From: an uncultured Prevotellaceae bacterium
GTDB taxonomy: Bacteria > Bacteroidota > Bacteroidia > Bacteroidales > Bacteroidaceae
Assembly (NCBI GenBank): GCA_947304115.1
Contig: CAMZAE010000011.1
Location: forward strand, 1 to 54,054
Length of the DNA: 54,054 nt
Reading direction: 5' to 3'
Shown: positions 48,455 to 54,054 of the stretch, piece after piece
How positions within the stretch are numbered: the first letter of the stretch is position 1
How the letters are laid out: the number at the start of each line of letters is the position of its first letter
Translations under genes and position numbers: made by a program
The notes under the pieces: generated by a model
Databases searched by the model: none
Seen by the model: the letters and a program-made list of their open reading frames with translations, nothing else
Told to the model about the DNA's origin: nothing

Positions 48455-49756
48455 TCATTTTTTTACCTTCCCCTTGAACCATCCCACGAAGGCCACACCC
48501 AGGGCGAACTCGTTCTCGCTATTGTACTTACCTCCACCAATCTGGCGAGTCGTGTAGTCGGCCTTTATAATAATATAAGGTATAGGACGATAGTTGAGTC
48601 CAAAAGTACACATAGAAGTCTTGAGCCGTGCCTCCATCACTTGTCCCGTTTCACCTTTCTCCTGAGCATTGTAGTACTCGTAGCGGACGAAGGGGATGAT
48701 GTCGGGCATCTTTGTAGTATTGAAGAAACCTTTCAACCGCGCACCACCTTCTATGCCATAGCTGACTGCTTTGCTTGCTATGGGAGCTGTCTTCGAATAA
48801 GGACTTGCATTGCTTTGGCGGACATTACGTGCACTGAGTAGCGTCGAATTGCCCACCTTGCCGCTAAGGATGTTGCCGCGGACGATGGCATAGCGGTTCT
48901 GGTATTGCGCATCAACGCTCCAGAGATTGACGGGCACGCTAAAACTATACGTTGTAGGTTTGTCTGCGTTGGAAGTCGCATCTTGGCAATGATACCAACT
49001 TACCCCAAGCCGCAGACCAGGAACACCTGTATAGTTGAGTCGAAGCACATAGCCAGGCGATGTGAAATTGTCCTTTTCGAAGAAGCCTTGCTTGCCCTTC
49101 TTTACCCAGTTGTTACGGTCAAAGCCATTGGCATTGAGGCCTGCTACAATCTGTGCCTCCCAATTGAACGAAGCCCACTTCCTGCCGACCTGTCCGAAGA
49201 AGGCAAGACCTGTTTCATGCCAAGTGCTCGGGATGATGCTTGTCTCTCCTTCTGGTCGTACGGTGCCGAAGAAGCAGATAGGCTCATGGTGAGCATTGTT
49301 CAAGCCCACAGGCACGATAAAGTGACCTGCGCGCACATTAAAATACTGATTAAGGTGATAGGTGATGTGGAACTGCTCGATGGCAACCTCGCCTCCTTTC
49401 TCAACCTCGTTCTCGTACTCGCCATTTTCCGAGTTCTCTATTTCGACGGCAGAGCCTGTGCCGCCACTCTCGAACTCTATTTCAACACCTATGTTCCAAT
49501 GGTTGTTGAACTTATAATCGCCCGCCAGCACGAAACGAGGCACAGAAATCGTGTTGCGACGCATTCGCGTGTTGCCTTCACTGCCGCCGTAGAAGCGGTT
49601 CGTGCCATAATCCTTGAAGGCTGCGACAGCCTCGCCATAGCCACCTACGCGGAAGCGCTCGTAAGAGTCTATCTCTGTGGAATCTGTATTCCATTGGGCC
49701 GAAGCCGTACTGACCGCAAGCAGCATTACAACAGCTGTAAGAGAAAAGTTTCTCAT
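48455..49756 (-). CDS. Porin (OprO/OprP-like), first gene of the iron operon
   Basis: A 433-residue outer-membrane protein with signal peptide (ends STASAQ) and phosphate-selective-porin features (RFRVGGYGEAVAAFKDYGTNRF, VPRFVLAGDYKFNNHWNIGVEIEFESGG, NVRAGHFIVPVGLNNAHHEP). It heads the five-gene minus-strand group. A -7 box TACCTTTG lies at 49819-49827. The hemerythrin-LuxR regulator is divergent, 228 bp away. The transported solute is unknown. Confidence 0.85.
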   Translation of the reverse strand: MRNFSLTAVVMLLAVSTASAQWNTDSTEIDSYERFRVGGYGEAVAAFKDYGTNRFYGGSEGNTRMRRNTISVPRFVLAGDYKFNNHWNIGVEIEFESGGTGSAVEIENSENGEYENEVEKGGEVAIEQFHITYHLNQYFNVRAGHFIVPVGLNNAHHEPICFFGTVRPEGETSIIPSTWHETGLAFFGQVGRKWASFNWEAQIVAGLNANGFDRNNWVKKGKQGFFEKDNFTSPGYVLRLNYTGVPGLRLGVSWYHCQDATSNADKPTTYSFSVPVNLWSVDAQYQNRYAIVRGNILSGKVGNSTLLSARNVRQSNASPYSKTAPIASKAVSYGIEGGARLKGFFNTTKMPDIIPFVRYEYYNAQEKGETGQVMEARLKTSMCTFGLNYRPIPYIIIKADYTTRQIGGGKYNSENEFALGVAFVGWFKGKVKK

Positions 49757-49818
49757 GTTTCTTTTTTTCGTTATCTTATTATGACATTATATCTTTATTC
49801 ATGTACATCTAACCGGCT

Positions 49819-49827
49819 GCAAAGGTA
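49819..49827 (-). promoter_or_regulatory. Probable -7 box of the iron operon
   Basis: The minus strand reads TACCTTTGC about 63 nt upstream of the porin start; the -33 is not clear. Confidence 0.55.
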
Positions 49828-49934
49828 CGGCGACTTACTTTTCCCTGCAATACGCAAAAATTATGATTTTCCGCGGCAAACCTCTTCCTGCCATACTCAA
49901 TAATGATGAATTTGCCAACGAATAGCAAATAAAT

Positions 49935-49962
49935 CGTAAATAGTAAACCGTCAAATAATAAA
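49935..49962. repeat. Four GTAAA-type heptads
   Basis: CGTAAAT, AGTAAAC, CGTCAAA, TAATAAA, directly before the -7 box of the hemerythrin-LuxR gene. Confidence 0.7.
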
Positions 49963-49969
49963 TAAGCTA

Positions 49970-49977
49970 TATCTTTG
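49970..49977 (+). promoter_or_regulatory. -7 box of the hemerythrin-LuxR gene
   Basis: TATCTTTG ends only 7 nt before the first ATG, so the message would be leaderless or translation begins further in. Confidence 0.65.
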
Positions 49978-49984
49978 CATTGCT

Positions 49985-50953
49985 ATGACAGAGAAATACC
50001 ACGACACAGATCCCATGAGCGATGTCATCAGCGATGACTACCGCATGTTGCAAATCATCAGCCGCTTCGGCATCAAGCTTGGTTTCGGCGACCAAACAGT
50101 AGGTGTCACCTGCCGCAATGCAGGTGTTGATGTCAGCACGTTCCTCACCATTGTCAACTATGTCAAAGACGCTGCCCATGCACGCATCGGCGAGATGGTG
50201 GAACAGGTGGATGTGCCTGCCCTTATCGCCTATCTCAAAAACTCTCATAGCTACTTTGTCGATTTCCGTCTGCCCGGCATCCGTCGCAAGCTGCTCGAAG
50301 CCATCGACCTATCCTCCGGTAACCGTCTTGCGATGCTCATCCTTCGTTTCTACGATGAGTATGCACAGGAAGTAGAACGTCACATGTCTTTCGAGAACAA
50401 CCACGTCCATCCTTACGTCGAGACCTTGCTGCAAGGGCGGTTGCCTGCCGAATCCTTCCGAAGCATCGAGGAGCAGTACGACGACCAGCACGCAAGCATG
50501 GAGAAGAGCATAGCTGAACTGAAAAGCATCATCGTGAAATACTATCCGAGCGACAGCAATGCGGCGCTTATGGGTGAAGTCCTCATGGACATCTTTATGA
50601 CAGAAGAAGACTTGCTTACGCACTGCCACATGGAGGACACGCTTTTTGCTGAATGTGTCCGCCGTCTTGAGCAAAAGGTGCGGCGCCAAGGCGGACAGCC
50701 CGTTTCTGAACCCGCCGAAGAGAAATCCGAACCTTGCAATAACGGTTTGAGCGAGCGTGAGAAGGAGATTATCGTGCAAGTTGTGAAAGGACTCTCTAAT
50801 AAGGAGATTGCAGAAACCCTCTTCATCTCCGTCAATACTGTTATGACGCATCGCCGCAACATCAGTCGCAAACTCCAGATACGCTCTGCCGCCGGCCTCA
50901 CCATCTACGCCATCGTCAACGGCCTGGTCAACCTTGACGATGTTCAACTTTGA
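49985..50953 (+). CDS. Hemerythrin-like/LuxR fusion transcriptional regulator
   Basis: A 322-residue one-component regulator. The N-terminal part (residues about 10-65: MSDVISDDYRMLQIISRFGIKLGFGDQTV) resembles the ScdA/YtfE (RIC) leader; the central region (about 85-225) is a hemerythrin-like helical bundle with candidate di-iron ligands in NSHSYFVDFRLPG, RHMSFENNHVHPYVE, YDDQHASMEKS and LTHCHMEDTLF. Residues about 255-320 are a LuxR helix-turn-helix (LSEREKEIIVQVVKGLSNKEIAETLFISVNTVMTHRRNIS). The bundle could sense oxygen, NO or iron. It is divergent from the imelysin/di-haem operon and is a plausible regulator of it (inference). Confidence 0.88.
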   Translation: MTEKYHDTDPMSDVISDDYRMLQIISRFGIKLGFGDQTVGVTCRNAGVDVSTFLTIVNYVKDAAHARIGEMVEQVDVPALIAYLKNSHSYFVDFRLPGIRRKLLEAIDLSSGNRLAMLILRFYDEYAQEVERHMSFENNHVHPYVETLLQGRLPAESFRSIEEQYDDQHASMEKSIAELKSIIVKYYPSDSNAALMGEVLMDIFMTEEDLLTHCHMEDTLFAECVRRLEQKVRRQGGQPVSEPAEEKSEPCNNGLSEREKEIIVQVVKGLSNKEIAETLFISVNTVMTHRRNISRKLQIRSAAGLTIYAIVNGLVNLDDVQL

Positions 50954-50971
50954 ATGCTTCTATGCTACATT

Positions 50972-52231
50972 ATGACGAAACATCTACTTCTTATTATCTT
51001 ATCGTTTGCCGTCACAGCTTTCACGGCGGTAAAGGCGCAGACAGAAAAGCCACTGCCAGCCATTCATGCCGAAGGGCGATGGCTGGTGGATAATCAGGGA
51101 AACCACATCGTACTTCATGGTGTGATGGACACGCCAAATGCATGGTTCAATGGAGGCAGATGGGGCTGGAGCTATGACGATGCCGGGCAAGAGAGGTGCT
51201 TGGATTACTTCGAAAAGATGTTCACAGCCTTAGAGATTGCCAATTGCAACATCTTCCGCCTACATCTCGATCCAGCATGGACCAACGACCACGACTTCAT
51301 TTATCCCCTCTCTGTAGAACAGCCTGAAGGTATTGGAGGGGAGGCCGACATCAGCCACTTCAACCCCAAACGTCTCAAACAATACATGCAGACGCTCTAT
51401 GTTCCCCTCGCAATGAAGGCTCTGAAGCATGGAATGTATGTCGTGATGCGCCCGCCAGGTGTGTGCCCTCCTTTCCTTAGAGTGGGCGATTACTACCAGA
51501 AGTATCTGATAAAAGTCTGGGACATCGTTTCAAAGAACGACTCCATCCTCAAATACTCAGGGCTGATTTCCCTCGAACTTGCCAATGAGCCAATTAACCT
51601 AAAGAACAAGGAGAACGAAAACGACCTAAAGGCTCTGCACGACTATTTCCAACCTATTGTGAATGTCATCAGGAGGAATGGCTTCAAGGGCATTATCTGG
51701 GCGCCGGGTACGGGCTTTCAGTCAAATTATGCCGACTACAAGGCCTATCCCATCGAGGATGCCAACATCGGTTATGCCGTACATGTCTATCCTGGTTGGT
51801 ATGGTTGCGACGACGGCAAGGTGGAGCGTGATGGCGACATTGAGAAGAGCAAGCAGGATTTCATTAACCAATTCCAGAAACAAGTACCTGTCATAGAGAC
51901 CAATCCCATCTTTGTCTCCGAAGTGGATTGGAGTCCGTTGCGCGAACCTCTGGAGTTCGCCCACTACAATGAGTTTGGGCAGCCTGTCTATAAAAACCTT
52001 GGCACTTGGGCAACGGCCTCCACCTCGAAATGGGGCGTGTGCTATAAGGCTATACTCGACCACTTCGGCAACATTTCTATGACGCTGACACACCCCCATG
52101 ACTATATTGACCTCGACAAGATGGTAGAAGATCCACTACATCCTGTTCCCGCCTTCGACGGCAATCCCGAAGCCTGTTCCGGAGCCTGCTGGGAATGGTA
52201 TGCAACCTATGCGTTGTTTAAGTCGCTCTGA
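50972..52231 (+). CDS. Glycoside hydrolase family 5 enzyme
   Basis: A 419-residue secreted (alpha/beta)8 hydrolase. Signal peptide MTKHLLLIILSFAVTAFTAVKAQ, hence the start at 50972 rather than the in-frame ATG six codons earlier. The acid/base glutamate is E206 in LELANEPI and the nucleophile is E317 in FVSEVDW; HVYPGWYG carries the family His/Tyr residues. GH5 includes endoglucanases, mannanases and related enzymes; specificity is not assigned. The gene starts 18 nt after the regulator's stop, but a functional link is doubtful. Confidence 0.9.
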   Translation: MTKHLLLIILSFAVTAFTAVKAQTEKPLPAIHAEGRWLVDNQGNHIVLHGVMDTPNAWFNGGRWGWSYDDAGQERCLDYFEKMFTALEIANCNIFRLHLDPAWTNDHDFIYPLSVEQPEGIGGEADISHFNPKRLKQYMQTLYVPLAMKALKHGMYVVMRPPGVCPPFLRVGDYYQKYLIKVWDIVSKNDSILKYSGLISLELANEPINLKNKENENDLKALHDYFQPIVNVIRRNGFKGIIWAPGTGFQSNYADYKAYPIEDANIGYAVHVYPGWYGCDDGKVERDGDIEKSKQDFINQFQKQVPVIETNPIFVSEVDWSPLREPLEFAHYNEFGQPVYKNLGTWATASTSKWGVCYKAILDHFGNISMTLTHPHDYIDLDKMVEDPLHPVPAFDGNPEACSGACWEWYATYALFKSL

Positions 52232-52990
52232 TAAAGTACAGTGAAACCTTTGATTGCTGACGCATGGAGATCCATCATAAAGGAAAAGGTGTTGAGGGAA
52301 TACCAAGGTTTGTGTTCATAAAAGGATAGCGGATAGCCCTTAATGAGAACATACTGGTTGAGCAGCTTGGCTTCCCTGAGGCTGAGGGTTGGGCGGAGCA
52401 GGCGAATCTTCTCGTAAGCTTGGATGCCTTCCACGAGACGCTCAAAGCGGATGCTGCTGCCATCAGGATAGGCAAGGAAACAGTCGCCTGCGGGGAAATT
52501 GCCGTAGCGGCTGTCCTGGTTGGGCTGTTTCAGCCAACTATTTTACGCCCAGCGCAGATAGCCGTCGGCGTTCATTGTTACAATACCGTTGTAGGTGCCG
52601 GGCTTTGCATCGGCAGGCACATGGATGTAGAACCAGACAGGCAGGACGGTATTAGCCTCTACCCTTGTCGTTCTGGCATGTTCGAGGCGGTCAGCATACA
52701 ACACGGAATCCTTCTTGGTGAAGGGACGCTCGGCCATAACCTCGCGGACATAATACTTCTTTATCGCCGAAGTAGGGATGATGCTTTTGCCGGATTTAAG
52801 GTCGCTCACGATGATCGATACCCTCCGGGTTCTTCTTGTGTGGCAAGCACAGCCTGTGCCGCAACTCTCTCGCCTCGCCAAGCACGAAGCCGGGAAGAGG
52901 TCTTGCTCGTCGTTGGAACTTCCTAACGCGAATAGCGCACGTCGATACTGCCCCAGCCAAGCGTAGGCTGCACCTGGTTTCGCCTGTGCC
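52232..52990 (-). pseudogene. Decayed DUF4091/GH123-like glycoside hydrolase remnant
   Basis: Pieces of one protein can be read on the minus strand: GWGSIDVRYSR, an in-frame TAG (52923-52925), EVPTT and WRGERVAAQAVLAT, then two frame changes before IIVSDLKSGKSIIPTSAIKKYYVREVMAE and LPVWFYIHVPADAKPGTYNG. The catalytic domain of some 300 residues is missing; the text jumps to GYLRWA, a TAA (52543-52545) where the family has tyrosine, then NSWLKQPNQDSRYGNFPAGD, YPDGSSIRFERLVEGIQAYEKIRLLR. The order matches the N-terminal beta domain and C-terminal end of DUF4091/GH123 enzymes. Nonsense changes, frameshifts and a deletion mean it is not functional. Confidence 0.82.
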
Positions 52991-53001
52991 ACGGCATATT
53001 G

Positions 53002-53067
53002 ATTGCTCATACATGTAGAAGCAATTGCTCATACATGAATAAGCAATTGATTATACATGAACAAGCA
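53002..53067. repeat. Three tandem 22-bp palindromic units (family B)
   Basis: Units 53002-53023, 53024-53045 and 53046-53067; same family, unit number and length as 37312-37377. It lies at the 5' end of the DUF4091 pseudogene. Confidence 0.88.
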
Positions 53068-53245
53068 AACACTCGGACAAGACAAACCGAAAAATAGTCC
53101 GTCCTTATCTAAGCAGAATGTTACTGCGGATTTGACAGCCTGAGCAGATGGGCTATAAACAATTACAAGGCAAATAGCTCTGCGCCTCCATAAACCGGAC
53201 GGTGCAAAAAAAGGAGTACTCTTCTGACTTTTTCGTTTAGAAAAC

Positions 53246-53280
53246 AAAAAAGGCTCAAGGAATATCTTCCCAGAGCCTGA
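53246..53280 (-). terminator. Rho-independent terminator of the barrel gene
   Basis: On the minus strand, AGGCTC (53278-53273) and GAGCCT (53256-53251) form a stem, with further pairing of GGAA/TTCC inside, followed by TTTTTTG. It lies about 25 nt past the stop codon of the barrel gene. Confidence 0.85.
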
Positions 53281-53302
53281 TAAAAATTTTAAGTTTTTCT
53301 GC

Positions 53303-53821
53303 TTAGAATGTGTAAGCAATAGTTGCATAATGAGCCTTTGACTTTCCTGCTGTCTCATACTGCAGAGTGTAGCCGCAAGACCACTTCTTGTCGAGTTGCA
53401 AGCCAATGCCATAAGACAGGCCAAAGGCACTGCTGGTATCAGTATTACCGTTGGCACTTGCAATTCCCAGCACATAACCCATATCCAGGTTTGTGTAAAC
53501 ACGCAGACGATCCTTAGCAAAAGAAGGGCTGAAAGCGCGAAGACCAGTCTTGAAACTCAACGCATCTGATTTACCAGGAGAATTGAAAGGAGCATCCCAC
53601 TCAAACTGCAAAACATCCCAATTCAATGTCAACCAATCGCAAGTGTAAACTTCTGTCCCATAACCTACGCCGAGACCGAAACCAGCCGTAGATGGAGCAT
53701 AAGCGCCAATGTTTGCATTAACTGTGAAGTTTCCGTCAGCAAGATCTAACTTCCATTGAGCATTTGCATTCGTTGCAAACAACATTGCAATTGCAACAGA
53801 AAAGAACTTAATTGCCTTCAT
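53303..53821 (-). CDS. Small outer-membrane beta-barrel protein
   Basis: A 172-residue exported protein with signal peptide (MKAIKFFSVAIAMLFATNANAQ) and a compact barrel pattern of alternating residues (FTVNANIGAYAPSTAGFGLGVGYGTEVY, LRVYTNLDMGYVLGIA, FGLSYGIGLQLDKKWSCGYTLQYET) ending in AHYATIAYTF. Similar short barrels are common and uncharacterised in Bacteroidales. It has its own promoter box and terminator, so it is a single-gene unit. AT content is higher than in neighbouring genes. Confidence 0.83.
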   Translation of the reverse strand: MKAIKFFSVAIAMLFATNANAQWKLDLADGNFTVNANIGAYAPSTAGFGLGVGYGTEVYTCDWLTLNWDVLQFEWDAPFNSPGKSDALSFKTGLRAFSPSFAKDRLRVYTNLDMGYVLGIASANGNTDTSSAFGLSYGIGLQLDKKWSCGYTLQYETAGKSKAHYATIAYTF

Positions 53822-53863
53822 AATAAAAGTGTTTAGTTAATAATTAGGTGTATTAAATCGATT

Positions 53864-53872
53864 GCAAAGTTA
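53864..53872 (-). promoter_or_regulatory. Probable -7 box of the small barrel gene
   Basis: The minus strand reads TAACTTTGC, 43 nt upstream of the start codon. The -33 is uncertain. Confidence 0.6.
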
Positions 53873-53942
53873 CAAATTACACATTCACCAATGTGCAAAA
53901 GTAATCAAAATTTCTTGCTATACCACATTTTTCTCGCTTTCA

Positions 53943-53974
53943 TTTGCATAATTCACAAGAAATGTCTAATTTTG
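53943..53974 (+). promoter_or_regulatory. Promoter of the tRNA gene
   Basis: A -33 TTTG (53943-53946) and -7 TAATTTTG (53967-53974) with 20 nt between them, about 30 nt before the tRNA. Confidence 0.82.
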
Positions 53975-54003
53975 CACCCGATAAAGCCCAAAGGTATATC
54001 ATC

Positions 54004-54054
54004 GGACTTGTAGCTCAGTTGGTTAGAGCAACAGACTCATAATCTGGAGGTCCC
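54004..54054 (+). tRNA. tRNA-Met (CAT anticodon), 5' part
   Basis: Begins GGACTTGTAGCTCAGTTGG with a normal D arm, then the anticodon arm CAGA-CTCATAA-TCTG, giving anticodon CAT. The T arm and 3' acceptor strand lie beyond the window. The A-TAA loop fits elongator Met; a lysidine-modified tRNA-Ile2 with the same anticodon cannot be excluded. Confidence 0.88.

Larger units (their letters stand above)
52991..53302. other. Intergenic region, about 310 bp
   Basis: Contains the second family B 22-bp array (53002-53067), about 180 bp with no recognised feature, and the terminator of the barrel gene (53246-53280). Confidence 0.65.

Overview
The window is a chromosomal stretch from a member of the Bacteroidales, most likely Prevotellaceae. 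This is supported by promoter boxes of the Bacteroidetes type (TTTG, about 20 nt, TAnnTTTG), a type IX secretion component (PorZ), several secreted proteins with Por-type C-terminal tails, TonB and porin outer-membrane proteins, and many Bacteroidales-specific families (DUF5683, HU-like protein with an extra C-terminal domain, tandem YitT proteins, GH78 and GH5 enzymes). No plasmid, phage or CRISPR locus is seen. Most genes are housekeeping and intact.

Layout. 1-4.8 kb: threonine catabolism (kbl cut by the window edge, and a short-chain threonine dehydrogenase) with a TonB receptor between them, then a nitrilase-fold amidase. 4.8-12.5 kb (minus strand): a secreted protein with a small partner, a bifunctional (p)ppGpp synthetase/hydrolase, a LysM lytic transglycosylase, a DUF5683 protein, and parB and parA. 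12.9-17.8 kb (plus): HU-like protein, secreted protein, surE, lpxB, ABM-domain protein. 17.8-26.3 kb (minus): porZ, rdgB, two YitT transporters, leuS, an outer-membrane barrel. 27.1-33.5 kb (plus): rhamnosidase GH78, a WYL-like regulator, a DUF1080 lipoprotein, a CotH-like protein. 33.5-43.5 kb: BASS transporter, mutS, a C_GCAxxG_C_C protein, a helix-hairpin-helix barrel protein, lgt, a four-helix-bundle (S23) gene, ychF and a Rid-family protein. 43.6-51 kb: a five-gene operon for probable iron/haem handling (two porins, imelysin, di-haem oxidoreductase, c-type cytochrome lipoprotein) with a divergent hemerythrin-LuxR regulator. 51-54 kb: GH5, a decayed DUF4091/GH123-like pseudogene, an outer-membrane barrel and the 5' part of a tRNA-Met.

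The most unusual feature is the repeat landscape. (i) A (GGRGCAA)4GAG element lies in frame inside four housekeeping genes (surE, rdgB, leuS, mutS); two copies carry a second complementary arm. (ii) A GC-rich palindromic element of about 35-45 bp lies in frame in leuS, the rhamnosidase, the helix-hairpin-helix gene and the cytochrome gene, probably in the (p)ppGpp synthetase gene, and once between genes. (iii) AT-rich arrays of about four 7-, 8- or 9-nt units sit at many gene borders. (iv) Two families of 21- and 22-bp tandem palindromic units occur at two loci each. (v) An S23-type four-helix-bundle gene is bracketed by inverted GGATTAA heptads, like a small mobile element. Together these suggest families of small interspersed elements, some able to reside inside coding sequence.
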